Positions 23,771 to 32,289 are shown, counted from the first letter of the stretch. The stretch: DNA of 33,352 nt from Microcoleus sp. bin38.metabat.b11b12b14.051 (GCF_013299165.1 NZ_JAAFKD010000047.1:1-33352), one strand, 5' to 3'. Notes: generated from the letters alone by a model not told the origin. Numbers and translations are program-made.

Positions 23771-25393
23771 TCACTCTTTGACTAACTTTCCCACCCACAG
23801 CGTTTGGGTGTTTTGTTTTGACAGCAGCTCTATTTTTGAATTCTGCTTTTTCGCCAGCTTAGCACTAAAATTCTGCGATCGCCCGTAAACAAAAACATCA
23901 CTAAAACCGCTGGGAATCTTGGGTATAGTTGGCGCCTCAAGCAACTGAGCTTGACGGCGCGCTGGCGCGTCGAGCAACACCAATTGCAGCACAACTTTTG
24001 GTGCTAACAAATGACTCATTGACAGTATATTTCCCAGACTGACTTCCGAGATTTCACTGACAACCAGCGGCTTGGTAGCGCGATCGATTTCGCGAGCAAT
24101 TGCGGGATTTTCCCGGCCCCATTCCTTAGTCCACCAACTCTCAGCTTGACAACTAACAGCATCCGACAGCACAGATCCAGTTAACAATACAACCGTCAGA
24201 ACTTTCCAGACGTGCCGTTGGCCCGCCGGCACCCCGGGCGCGCTAATTTTAGTCGCTAACAGGTAAGCAACAGCTATTTGCATCCCCAAATAAGTCGGAA
24301 ATAGATAGCGAGGTTTAGTCGATCGGATTCCTCCCAATATAACATCCGGCAACATCACCGCCAATGCTGTCACCGCCACCAGCACCAACACAAACAGCCA
24401 AACCTCTTTGCTCGTCTCCGAGCACAGAAAATAAATTGCATACCCTACGATTCCCACTAAAATTAAAGTAGCAGCAGCCAAGGCGATCAAGTATATTGAC
24501 GGCGCACTAGAAGTTAGCCCAAAATCCCAAAAAATGCGACCGACATTTCCCGCCCAATTGTTAACTAAAGATAGCCTGCTCGTTTCTAACTCGGCCCAAA
24601 TAGTCGCCCCTGCTGCTGCCTTTTTATTAGTCAATAAAATTACCAACCAAGGTACAAAAGCTAGTAGAGAAAAAGATGTAGCTATCAAGTAATTAAAGAC
24701 TTTCTTGTTAAACCTAAAACCTTGAGTTACCAATACATAAAATCCGTGTCCGATCGCAACCAACACGCTAAACAAGTGAGTGTAAATTCCCAAAATAGTT
24801 GCTGCTGCGTAAATAGCCCAACTCAGGTTAGTTTGCAGCCGCATTGCTCGCAGCAGAGACGCACAAGCAAGCAAAATCAGCGCCGGCCACAAACTGTAAG
24901 GACGGGCTTCTTGAGCGTAGAGCACGTACAACGGAGAAACGGCTATCAATCCCACGGCTATCTCTGCCACTTGCGGCGCTGCAAACAATTCTCGGCACAG
25001 CCAATAGACACCGGGAAACGCTAACAAACTCATCCAAACAGAGAAACTTCTGGTCGAAAAAGGAGAATCACCGAATACTTTTGCCCAACACTTGACTGCC
25101 AAAAAATACAGCGGTGGCAGTTGAGGTTCTTCAATTGCCAAACTTTTAACTGTATCGCCCCAATTTTTGGTCGAATTGGAGCGTTGATATTTCATCAAAT
25201 CTGGGGATGCTACTAACTGGCTGCTGGTAATTTCTTGCAGCACTTCCGTTTGCGTATATCCCGAAATCCGCAGCGAAGTAAATACTTCGTCGTACCAATA
25301 AAATTTCTTGTCTATATTGACAAAGCGAAAAAATAATCCTAATAGCAATAATGCCAATACAAGTAGCCGAAATTTGCTTTTGCTCGAAGTCAT
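23771..25393 (-). CDS. GT39-like membrane glycosyltransferase
   Basis: A 540-aa polytopic membrane protein of the dolichol/polyprenyl-phosphate sugar-dependent (GT-C) type. An N-terminal helix (RLLVLALLLLGLFFRFV) is followed by a first periplasmic loop with the acidic pair Asp35-Glu36 in FYWYDEVFTSLRISG, characteristic of this superfamily. LPPLYFLAVKCWAKVFGDSPFSTRSFS and LYVLYAQEARPYSLWPAL are also typical of the family. About ten hydrophobic segments fill residues 100-420, and a soluble C-terminal domain covers 430-540. ATG at 25393 is preferred to GTG at 25420. It is the first gene of the pair with the GT-A enzyme and probably transfers a lipid-linked sugar on the outer face of the membrane. 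Confidence 0.88.
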   Translation of the reverse strand: MTSSKSKFRLLVLALLLLGLFFRFVNIDKKFYWYDEVFTSLRISGYTQTEVLQEITSSQLVASPDLMKYQRSNSTKNWGDTVKSLAIEEPQLPPLYFLAVKCWAKVFGDSPFSTRSFSVWMSLLAFPGVYWLCRELFAAPQVAEIAVGLIAVSPLYVLYAQEARPYSLWPALILLACASLLRAMRLQTNLSWAIYAAATILGIYTHLFSVLVAIGHGFYVLVTQGFRFNKKVFNYLIATSFSLLAFVPWLVILLTNKKAAAGATIWAELETSRLSLVNNWAGNVGRIFWDFGLTSSAPSIYLIALAAATLILVGIVGYAIYFLCSETSKEVWLFVLVLVAVTALAVMLPDVILGGIRSTKPRYLFPTYLGMQIAVAYLLATKISAPGVPAGQRHVWKVLTVVLLTGSVLSDAVSCQAESWWTKEWGRENPAIAREIDRATKPLVVSEISEVSLGNILSMSHLLAPKVVLQLVLLDAPARRQAQLLEAPTIPKIPSGFSDVFVYGRSQNFSAKLAKKQNSKIELLSKQNTQTLWVGKLVKE

Positions 25394-26411
25394 ACTGGAT
25401 TTCAAATAACATAGATGCACCCATCAGGTAATATACCATATTAAGTCAGATTTATGGCTAAATTTACAATTTTTTTTTCGCCCATAACTGGCGCCATTGA
25501 GTTTTACGCTTCGCAAATTAGCGTTTTAGTCGATGCACTCGTTACTCTCAGATACAGGGTTTTTGAATTTGGTTTTCGGTGGCGCGCCGGGGTAAAAGTT
25601 ATTATTGTTTTAGATGAGGCTCTGCAAATAAATAATCCTTATTTGTTATGGCATCCCAATTGTGCCTCTCAACTAATGCTACAGTTAACGCTCTCAATAT
25701 TTATGTGATAATTTCGTTTTAAGACCTCAGAATTTTGATGTATAAACCAGACAATCTCCAACCCACAATCTACAAATTAAAACCTCCAATCGTATCATCC
25801 GGTTGATTGGTGCGGCAATAGCATTGGAGGGAATGATAATTTTTCAGTATCATAAGTCACATAAAAAATGTGATTTAAAAAACATCGGCGGTGGCGAAAA
25901 AATCAGAGGAGGTGAAGCGCCAGACAGCAAGGAGGCAAAATTCTGATTTCCATTCACAGAGATTCATTAGGCGATCGCTGCCAGAGCACAAAAAAATTGT
26001 GTTACGATAACGATGAATTAAAGCAAGCGAGCCTTGTCAAAAATGACGATCGCCCGGGCAAGTCCCGACACCCTGGTGTATCGCAAAACCCAAATTGGTC
26101 AAGCTTGAAATTTCGCGCTCAACGCGGTACATCTACCAGCCTTGAGTCCTCCGTTCCCCACCCCGGGCCCAAAAATCGCCCCGTGCGGGCGGCGAGGTTT
26201 AAAGTTAGGTTAAAAAGCTTGACATAACAGGAGAGAACGCTGTATAAGGGATGCGACGCGCAGCCCTAATCCTACCTATAACTAACTGTCTGTTAAGTCT
26301 GGCACTGGCAAGGACTCAAGCGTATTTGTCAGTTTGAGGCAAATTGTGGCCTCACTCGTACAGCCAGTTGTCGATCGCAGCTACAGCAACTCAAGGAAGT
26401 CTGGCGCTCGA
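25394..26411. other. Long intergenic region upstream of the porin
   Basis: About 1.0 kb between divergent genes. An 84-codon frame at 25454-25708 has no recognisable motif or clear ribosome site. A small hairpin cacataaaaaatgtg is at 25858-25872. The rest (26000-26400) has short open frames without coding signs and several cgatcg sites. I see no tRNA or other known RNA here. Confidence 0.5.
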
Positions 26412-26431
26412 TCGATGAAATTAGCAAGTGA

Positions 26432-26440
26432 TGGTATAAT
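26432..26440 (+). promoter_or_regulatory. Extended -10 promoter of the porin leader
   Basis: TGgTATAAT (26432-26440) is a perfect extended -10. The position for a -35 (about 26412-26417, tcgatg) is poor, which fits an extended -10 promoter. A start near 26447 would give a 5' leader of about 210 nt containing the structured RNA element at 26460-26575. Confidence 0.55.
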
Positions 26441-26459
26441 CTACCGTAATGTTATGTGG

Positions 26460-26575
26460 GCTTGACCTGAACTGAAGCTTTGGCCGTACAAGGGGCCAGC
26501 CCCCTAGGTTCAAACAGGAACTAGACACGCCTGCTGTGAATCAACAGTCATGGATAGGTTCTATTCTGGCAGTTA
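26460..26575 (+). ncRNA. Structured 5' leader element, copy A (porin)
   Basis: Core 26515-26564 aligns with 30462-30509 in the CP12 leader: 41 of 48 aligned positions are identical. Parts: basal helix CCTG (26466-26469) with CAGG (26515-26518), extended by AAC/GTT; a variable hairpin inside it (GGGG 26492-26495 with CCCC 26500-26503); TAGA (26522-26525) with TCTA (26560-26563); core hairpin GCTGT (26533-26537) with ACAGT (26544-26548); and unpaired conserved ATGGAT (26550-26555) and GGTTCTAT (26557-26564). CTGC (26531-26534) can instead pair with GCAG (26569-26572). It lies 93 nt before the porin ATG. I do not recognise it as a known riboswitch or RNA class. Confidence 0.6.
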
Positions 26576-26656
26576 TTGTCAACAGGCAAGCAACCACAAA
26601 AATCAGCAGTTGGGAATTGCCGATCGAGTTGAATAGAGTGTGAAGGTGTGAGGAAA

Positions 26657-28738
26657 ATGAACAGAACTTTGTGGAATTTACTTTTAGTATCCCCGGCAAT
26701 TCTGGGGTTATCATCAGTCGTCAGTGCCGCTGCGATCGCCGCCGAAGCCCCAGCAACCGCTGAAGCCAACCAGCTAGCGACAGCCAAGCCATCCGAATCA
26801 AAAATTGTAGCATCAGTTGCAGAAACAGCAGCAGAAACAGTTGCAGAACCAGTGGCAGCAGCCCCTGCTACCACAGAAAAGCTGGCTTTAAACAGCAGCG
26901 CCCCGGCGGCCGAAACCCCGATCGCCAGCTTTGCAGACGCCCAAAAACTGGCAGCAATCGCACTCCCAACCAGCGCCACAGCACTGCAAACCGCAGCCAG
27001 CGAAATTAACGCAGCAGCCCCAATCGCTCCGTCCACCACAGCGCCAGCGACTGAACCCCTGGCCGCAGCAGTCACAGCCGAACCGTCTGCCCAAGCATTA
27101 GAATTGGCAGCGCCCAGCAGCCCGACAGCAACCGCTGCAACAATAGAAGTGCCAGCCTCCGCCGCTGTCGCCCCAGCCGCTAAGGTAGAAATTGCTCAAA
27201 CAGCACCCACCGGCATGGGCGGCCCGATCGTCCCAGCAGCACCCCAAGCCCTGCCGGCCGAACCATCAGGAGCCATGTCCCAAGTGACATCGGTTTCTCA
27301 GCTCTCCGACGTGCGGCCGACAGATTGGGCATTCCAAGCCCTGCAATCCCTAGTCGAACGCTACGGTTGTATCGCAGGCTATCCCGACGGCACCTACCGC
27401 GGCAACCGCGCCCTGACTCGCTACGAATTCGCAGCCGGCGTCAACGCCTGCTTAGACCAAGTAACCAAGCTAATTAGCTCGTCAACAGGTACCTTCGTCA
27501 CCAAAGACGACTTAGCCATCCTGCAACGCCTGCAAGAAGAATTTGCAGCCGAACTCGCTACCCTGCGCGGACGAGTAGACGGCTTAGAAGCTCGCACCGC
27601 CGAACTCGAAGCCAACCAATTCTCCACCACAACCAAACTGGCCGGAGAAGCCATCTTTATCGCCAGCGACACCTTCGGAAATGGTGTCGGGCTGCACGAC
27701 GACAAAACTGTCACCAACCTCGGCTACCGGGTGCGGTTGAACTTCAACACCAGCTTCACCGGTCGAGACTTGCTCAGAACCCGCTTGCAAGCTAGAAACG
27801 TCGCCAACTACAGTACAGCCACCACCACTGGTACGAACATGGCTCGCCTCGCCATTGACGGCGAGGACGGCACTCAGTTCTCCCTCGACCAATTGTGGTA
27901 TCGCTTCCCAGCAGCCAAGGCGACAGTATGGTTCGGCCCGAAAGGACTCAGACTTGATGACGTTGCTGAGCTGACTGCTCCCTTGGAATCGAGCGGCAGC
28001 GGTGCTCTCTCCAGATTTGGACGTTACAACCCAGCAGTGTTCCGCGGCCCCGAAGGAGCCGGTGCTGCTATCAAATACAACTTCGGCCCCCTGAGAGCCA
28101 CAGCAGCCTATCTCGCGTCCGAAAATAATAACGACGCTGCCAATCCAGCCAGAGGCCGGGGCGTTTTCAACGGTTCTTTCAGCGCTTTGGGTCAACTCAA
28201 CTTAAATGTCACGAATGCCATTGACGTTGGTGTCAGCTACAACCGCAAATACAATCGCGCTGGCGATGTTGGCATCATGGGGGGTACGGGCAGTGCCTTA
28301 GCTAACCGCCCCTTCGGTCAATTGGCTACTGTATCCGATAACTATGGCGTGCAACTTAACTTCAAACCCAGCACCCGCTTCCAGCTTGGCGGTTGGTACG
28401 GTTACACCAAGGCTCGCGAAGAACGCGGCGGCGGCAGCGACATGAATGCTCCTCGCGGTAAGTCTACCGTTCAAAACGGTGCGCTGTTCTTGGCGCTGCC
28501 AGATTTTGGCAAGAAAGGGAACCTCCTCGGTTTGATCGCCGGCATACCCCCGAAAGTTACCGAGAGCAATTTCGCCAGAGACCGCAACACCTCTTATCAC
28601 TACGAGGCTTTCTATCGCTTCCAAGTTACTGACTTTATTTCGGTGACACCGGGCGTTTACGTAATTACGAATCCCGAGCAAAACAAACGCAATGACAATA
28701 TCTGGGTAGGAGTCCTGCGGACAACCTTTAGTTTCTAA
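26657..28738 (+). CDS. SLH-domain outer-membrane porin (OprB/iron-uptake porin type)
   Basis: A 693-aa cyanobacterial porin. The signal peptide MNRTLWNLLLVSPAILGLSS ends around AIAAEA. An exceptionally long Ala/Pro/Thr/Glu-rich segment (about 25-205) follows. Then come an SLH domain for cell-wall anchoring (SDVRPTDWAFQALQSLVERY through GYPDGTYRGNRALTRYEFAAG, about 218-270), a coiled coil (LQRLQEEFAAELATLRGRVD) and a beta-barrel of about 350 residues ending in the terminal phenylalanine TTFSF typical of outer-membrane barrels. It should form a diffusion channel for ions or solutes. ATG at 26657 with GAGG upstream is preferred to a GTG three codons earlier. A strong terminator follows (28762-28796). 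The leader carries the RNA element shared with CP12. Confidence 0.93.
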   Translation: MNRTLWNLLLVSPAILGLSSVVSAAAIAAEAPATAEANQLATAKPSESKIVASVAETAAETVAEPVAAAPATTEKLALNSSAPAAETPIASFADAQKLAAIALPTSATALQTAASEINAAAPIAPSTTAPATEPLAAAVTAEPSAQALELAAPSSPTATAATIEVPASAAVAPAAKVEIAQTAPTGMGGPIVPAAPQALPAEPSGAMSQVTSVSQLSDVRPTDWAFQALQSLVERYGCIAGYPDGTYRGNRALTRYEFAAGVNACLDQVTKLISSSTGTFVTKDDLAILQRLQEEFAAELATLRGRVDGLEARTAELEANQFSTTTKLAGEAIFIASDTFGNGVGLHDDKTVTNLGYRVRLNFNTSFTGRDLLRTRLQARNVANYSTATTTGTNMARLAIDGEDGTQFSLDQLWYRFPAAKATVWFGPKGLRLDDVAELTAPLESSGSGALSRFGRYNPAVFRGPEGAGAAIKYNFGPLRATAAYLASENNNDAANPARGRGVFNGSFSALGQLNLNVTNAIDVGVSYNRKYNRAGDVGIMGGTGSALANRPFGQLATVSDNYGVQLNFKPSTRFQLGGWYGYTKAREERGGGSDMNAPRGKSTVQNGALFLALPDFGKKGNLLGLIAGIPPKVTESNFARDRNTSYHYEAFYRFQVTDFISVTPGVYVITNPEQNKRNDNIWVGVLRTTFSF

Positions 28739-28761
28739 GGTTTCCCGATATCTAGTTAGAC

Positions 28762-28796
28762 CTAAAAGCGGCAGGCGACTGCCGCTTTTAGTTTTT
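28762..28796 (+). terminator. Intrinsic terminator of the porin gene
   Basis: A perfect 13-bp stem (ctaaaagcggcag / ctgccgcttttag) with the tetraloop gcga is followed directly by TTTTT, 24 bp after the porin stop codon. Confidence 0.95.
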
Positions 28797-28797
28797 G

Positions 28798-28909
28798 GTC
28801 AACAGTCAACAGTCAACAGTCCACAGTCCACAGTCAACAGTCCACAGTCAACAGTCAACAGTCAACAGTCAACAGTCAACAGTCAACAGTCAACAGTCAA
28901 CAGTCAACT
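28798..28909. repeat. Heptanucleotide tandem repeat (gtcaaca)n
   Basis: About 16 copies of the 7-mer gtcaaca, with gtccaca variants near the left side (28818-28845), ending in caactg. It fills the gap between the porin terminator and the stop codon of the convergent FIST gene, whose TAA (28911-28913) lies at the repeat edge. Copy number is probably unstable. Confidence 0.93.
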
Positions 28910-28910
28910 G

Positions 28911-30161
28911 TTATGAGTTTTGGCGACAGATACCGAATACGGATGTGTATCCGTGCAGAAATGTGCTGCCTCCGACTGGGCCGATTTCGCCGTTGCAAAA
29001 AAAGCCGCTCAGGGGGATGTTTTTGAGGTATTGGCCGAACAGTTGCGAGTCAAAGTTCGACTGGCCGTAAAGCCCTTCACCCCGCCCCAGACAGGAGAAC
29101 ATCAAGGCGCCGGCGCTGGATGTACCCCTGTCTTCGGCTGCCCGCTGGTGTCGATCGAGCAGCACTTCTAAGTCTTCTGCGGAGGTGCGCGCGTCCCGCA
29201 GGTGGAATTGGATGCGCTGTCCGGGACGGACTCGATCGCCGATCGCAATTGCCCCGACTTTCGGATCTACTCCCAACAAATTGCGGATTAAAAAATCTCC
29301 CGGCTCTAATGTCATCTTGAATTCATCGCTGACTAAGCCGACAAATAACGAATGCTGCGCTAATTCTCGGTCTGCTTCGCTCAAGGTTTGAACTAACTCT
29401 CGCAGGGCTTCTAAGGGCGATCGCTCGATGCCCCTGCTGCCGCTATCGTCAGTTTGTTCTTCGAGTTTGAGCAAAATATTGCGCTCTCCTTCCGTCACCC
29501 GATAGGGATGCCCGATCGGTCTACAGCCTTGGGCCACGATGGTTTCGAGAACGATATTGCCACTCAAAGCAACTCCCACCGTTCCTTCTCGGTAAAGTTG
29601 ATAGTCGCAAAACAGCGCCGCGCCTCTGGAACCGTCGCCGCCGGCGAGCCCTCCTACCTTCGGCGCGCCCGGATAGGCATAATCTAGCCCTTGCAGCAAA
29701 TCGTTAATCTTTGCTGAAAACGGGTCTGCCAAGATGATAAACTGCGGTTCTTCCTCGGCGGGTACGCCCAACAGATCCACCCAAGTATCCGGGGGGCTGT
29801 CTAAGTCCGGCAGTTCTTCTCCACTGACGTGAAAGGTTCTGACATTCACGGACGGTAAGCGTGCCAAACTCAGGCTGACTGCGGGCGCTCCCTCGACTTC
29901 TTCCGTCATGCCGCCCCGGTTGGTGCCGATGACTCCTCCCCCGCCACAGCCCAGAATCGCCGGCACTGGCAGCAGTTCTTGCAGTAAAGGCATCAGCCGA
30001 GAATACTCGCTGGCAAAGGCAGACGAGATAAATATCAGCGCTAAATCTGCCGGGCCGTCTAATTGGCGATCGGCTTGTTCTACAACTTCCCTCAGGGCTG
30101 ACTCTAAAGACGGACGGGTTGATAAGGCGCTGACCCATTGCATTTGGTTTGGCTTGTCCAT
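28911..30161 (-). CDS. FIST-domain sensory protein (FIST N + FIST C)
   Basis: A 416-aa cytosolic protein made only of the FIST_N domain (about 20-215: ALIFISSAFASEYSRLMPLLQ, ILGCGGGGVIG, GLAGGDGSRG) and the FIST_C domain (about 225-395: FLIRNLLGVDPKVGAIAIGD, GALMFSCLGRGEGLYGQSN, GFFCNGEIGPVGG). FIST proteins are thought to bind small ligands such as amino acids and are often fused to signalling domains; here no output domain is attached. ATG at 30161 has GAAG about ten bases upstream. The gene diverges from the CP12 leader. A regulatory link with CP12 is not shown. Confidence 0.92.
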   Translation of the reverse strand: MDKPNQMQWVSALSTRPSLESALREVVEQADRQLDGPADLALIFISSAFASEYSRLMPLLQELLPVPAILGCGGGGVIGTNRGGMTEEVEGAPAVSLSLARLPSVNVRTFHVSGEELPDLDSPPDTWVDLLGVPAEEEPQFIILADPFSAKINDLLQGLDYAYPGAPKVGGLAGGDGSRGAALFCDYQLYREGTVGVALSGNIVLETIVAQGCRPIGHPYRVTEGERNILLKLEEQTDDSGSRGIERSPLEALRELVQTLSEADRELAQHSLFVGLVSDEFKMTLEPGDFLIRNLLGVDPKVGAIAIGDRVRPGQRIQFHLRDARTSAEDLEVLLDRHQRAAEDRGTSSAGALMFSCLGRGEGLYGQSNFDSQLFGQYLKNIPLSGFFCNGEIGPVGGSTFLHGYTSVFGICRQNS

Positions 30162-30404
30162 CAGGCTAACTTCTCTATAAAACTATCTCTATACATTAGG
30201 CTAACCGCAACTGGCCGCTGGCGGGACGGTTTTCTGGGGCGATCGATTCGGCTCCTTGGCTGCGATCGTGTTAACATAAGTTAACATGAGTCAAGCATCA
30301 ATCTGTTTAGTGTTAAATGCCACGTTCAGCTAAATCTTAAAAGATAAAGCTCAATACAGTTTGACACGCCAACTTCATGTAATGTTTTCATCAAAAGTAA
30401 GGTC
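30162..30404. promoter_or_regulatory. Divergent region FIST / CP12
   Basis: Contains the direct pair gttaacataagttaacat (30270-30287), whose gttaac units are self-complementary and could bind a dimeric regulator. A TTGACA hexamer is at 30361-30366, but no well-spaced -10 follows. gtaatgtt (30379-30386) is shared with the porin leader (26446-26453) near its inferred transcription start. Promoter positions are not firmly assigned. Confidence 0.4.
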
Positions 30405-30522
30405 AGCTCGACCTGCCTTGATACCTGCGGACTAGAACCGGGTGACGGGTTCTGTGTCAAGCAGGAATTAGAGACGGCTGCTGCGATCGCAGTTATGGAT
30501 GGGTTCTATCTCGGTAGCAGCA
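30405..30522 (+). ncRNA. Structured 5' leader element, copy B (CP12)
   Basis: Partner of 26460-26575. Basal helix CCTG (30412-30415) with CAGG (30462-30465), continued by CTTGA (30417-30421) with TCAAG (30457-30461); the enclosed hairpin is AGAACC (30434-30439) with GGTTCT (30448-30453), unlike copy A in sequence but in the same place. Core: TAGA (30469-30472) with TCTA (30505-30508), hairpin GCTGC (30480-30484) with GCAGT (30489-30493), ATGGAT (30495-30500) and GGTTCTAT (30502-30509). The pair 30484/30489 is C-G where copy A has T-A (26537/26544). GCTGCT (30477-30482) can alternatively pair with AGCAGC (30516-30521), a possible switch. Confidence 0.6.
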
Positions 30523-30633
30523 ACTTTTAGAGCGCATCTCAAGCTAATATTAGCTGGGTCGCCAGGCCGCATCTGCCAATCAAACACCAACTAACATCCA
30601 AAAAGAAAACCTTTCTTACTTAATAAGGTGAAT

Positions 30634-30870
30634 ATGACAACAACACCCGCGGGCAACATCGAAGAAAAAATTGAAGAAGAACTAGACAACGCTCGTACCG
30701 TCTGTGACGTGAAAGGCGCTACTTCCGGCGAATGTGCGGCAGCTTGGGACGCAGTTGAAGAACTGCAAGCAGAAGCTTCCCACCAGAAGCAAGTCAAACC
30801 TAAAAATTCCTTTGAAAAATATTGCGACGACAATCCTGACGCTGCTGAGTGCCGCATCTACGACGAATAA
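30634..30870 (+). CDS. cp12: CP12, Calvin-cycle regulatory protein
   Basis: A 78-aa intrinsically disordered protein that, when oxidised in the dark, binds GAPDH and phosphoribulokinase into an inactive complex and is released by thioredoxin reduction in light (family knowledge). Both redox pairs are present: Cys24/Cys34 around the core AAWDAVEELQAEASH, and Cys64/Cys73 in the C-terminal YCDDNPDAAECRIYDE, the GAPDH-binding tail. Length is typical. ATG at 30634 with AAGG five bases upstream is preferred to a GTG two codons earlier. It is monocistronic, with a long structured leader and a strong terminator. Confidence 0.97.
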   Translation: MTTTPAGNIEEKIEEELDNARTVCDVKGATSGECAAAWDAVEELQAEASHQKQVKPKNSFEKYCDDNPDAAECRIYDE

Positions 30871-30898
30871 ACGACCAATTTAGCTCCATGTCTGCCCT

Positions 30899-30934
30899 CC
30901 CGCGTCAAACTTTAGATTTTGACGCGGGATTTTT
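30899..30934 (+). terminator. Intrinsic terminator of cp12
   Basis: An 11-bp perfect stem (cccgcgtcaaa / tttgacgcggg) with an 8-nt loop is followed by ATTTTT, 28 bp after the CP12 stop codon. Confidence 0.95.
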
Positions 30935-31369
30935 GTATGGGTTAAAACTCTTGGTAATGGCGACATTTATAGCCGAGTATCAAAAAGGTGAGGTACAAGT
31001 TTAGATTGAAGAATTTGAGATTTGAGATTTGAGATTGGGGGATTGAGGGATTGGTCAATACCTCATATGAGAGCTCGAATTGCCATACCTTCTACAGCAA
31101 TCTGCTCGGGATCGGACAGTTGTGGAAGCAAAACCAGACTGAAAAATAGACGCGGAGATAGCGGGGGATAGCCTCGCCTCGCTATCACAAAAAAAGTGTT
31201 GGCGATCGCGTATTCGCCAATATCCTGTATCGACTACAAACAGAGAAAGCCTCCAAGTACCTGGAAAGTGCCGCAGCAACTGGAACATTAAGAGTGTTTT
31301 ACAGTTGCTGATTTTTGAGATTTTTTATAGTAAAATACGTCACAAATAAGTGAGTATATTTTTCCTAAA
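30935..31369. other. Intergenic region with repeat relic and a 9-bp inverted repeat
   Basis: 30972-31053 (agccgagt, ggtgaggtac, tandem gatttgagatttgaga, gggggattgaggga) is a degenerate relative of the left part of the element at 10973-11359. Near the downstream gene, cagcaactg (31274-31282) and cagttgctg (31302-31310) form a perfect inverted repeat with a 19-bp loop, followed by an AT-rich tract with tatagtaaaat (31326-31336) that may be the DUF3177 promoter. The hairpin could be an operator; no T-run follows. No gene is seen. Confidence 0.55.
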
Positions 31370-31990
31370 ATGTTGAGTCTTTTATTGGCAGCCACCGGGC
31401 CTTGGTTTCAACCACTTGTGTGGATGGATTACCGGTTATCTGTGCTATTAACCGTTTCGATCCCGCTGGTAGTGCTGATTTGGGCTGTTTGGGCAAAAGC
31501 TGAGGCGATCGCCCGTTTGTTGATAATTTATTTGCGGGTGGCGAGTTTGCTGGCAATTACACTTTACCTGATGATGGCGGCGCTGCCTGTGAGCTTTGTG
31601 TCGTCGCTGATCGGGAGGGCTTTGATTCCTGCTTGTCTCTGGTTTTGGGAAGATTTAAATGATGAAATTGCCGATCGCCCGCAATCGTCTTTGAAGCTGG
31701 CCTTTACAGCTTGGCGCTGGGCGATTACTGTTTATAGCACTTTGGGCGCTCTGGCTCAAATTCCCTTCTTAAGCTGTGCGTTTAAATCTCAAAGTCAGGT
31801 AATTGACGAACCTTTTTGCCGCATTTGGTTAGACCCGCCTTGGCTGTACAGACAGATGTTTCACGCTACGGCTAACCCTCAATTTTTGGGATTGTTGGGT
31901 CTAATAGGTTTAGCAATTTATGTACTTTACTTGTCATATTTTGTCCTAATTAAAATGGGAAAACAAGGCAGGTCAGCTACTGGAAATTAA
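31370..31990 (+). CDS. DUF3177 family integral membrane protein
   Basis: A 206-aa membrane protein with five to six hydrophobic segments (about 27-44, 46-63, 64-82, 117-135, 178-200). Features recalled from the cyanobacterial DUF3177 family are WMDYRLSVLLTVSIPLVVLIWA and LIPACLWFWEDLNDEI near the middle, and a loop FCRIWLDPPWLYRQMFHA. Function is unknown. ATG at 31370 follows an AT-rich leader with ttttcctaaa, no strong ribosome site. It stands alone; the next small gene starts 113 bp downstream on the same strand. Confidence 0.82.
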   Translation: MLSLLLAATGPWFQPLVWMDYRLSVLLTVSIPLVVLIWAVWAKAEAIARLLIIYLRVASLLAITLYLMMAALPVSFVSSLIGRALIPACLWFWEDLNDEIADRPQSSLKLAFTAWRWAITVYSTLGALAQIPFLSCAFKSQSQVIDEPFCRIWLDPPWLYRQMFHATANPQFLGLLGLIGLAIYVLYLSYFVLIKMGKQGRSATGN

Positions 31991-32103
31991 CTTAATTTTC
32001 CTGAATAATTTTCCTACTGAATTTCGGCTAAAATCTTCAATAAAAAATTCACAAAAATAGGACGCCTTTACGAAACAATCAAAGTAACAAGAGGATAGCT
32101 GAC

Positions 32104-32289
32104 GTGAGTGTAATGTTATTGGAAAAGACTGTGATGGATAGCAAAGAGGCGTATTTACAGTGCTTAGAAAAGTTGATTTGGGCGCTCAATCGCCTCAAAT
32201 CAGAAGTTGAACCAACTGAACTCGGTCGGATTGCCGAACTGATAGTTCAGCCGATGACTGAGTTGGTTTCTGCGTCGAGGACTTCGTAA
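32104..32289 (+). CDS. Small helical protein of unknown function
   Basis: A 61-aa frame beginning with GTG at 32104, with GAGG nine bases upstream. The next in-frame ATG is at 32113. The sequence is amphipathic and helical (DSKEAYLQCLEKLIWALNRL, TELGRIAELIVQPMTELV) with one cysteine, resembling small cytosolic hypothetical proteins of cyanobacteria. No family is recognised. It is followed by the remains of an insertion sequence. Confidence 0.55.
   Translation: MSVMLLEKTVMDSKEAYLQCLEKLIWALNRLKSEVEPTELGRIAELIVQPMTELVSASRTS

Noticed and set aside
25454..25708. 84-codon plus-strand frame near the GT39 start
   Set aside because: No recognisable motif, weak start context and AT-rich composition unlike the neighbouring genes; kept only as a note in the intergenic entry.
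25997..26227. 76-codon frame upstream of the porin
   Set aside because: Composition is Pro/Arg/Ser-rich without hydrophobic core or motif and the start has no ribosome site.
26460..26575. tRNA or known riboswitch (TPP, cobalamin, glutamine glnA-type, guanidine) in the porin leader
   Set aside because: ggttcaaac resembles a T-loop, but no cloverleaf forms; the conserved boxes of those riboswitches, as I remember them, are absent.
27584..28195. 203-codon antisense frame in the porin gene
   Set aside because: The opposite strand is a clear beta-barrel coding sequence; the antisense product shows no motif.
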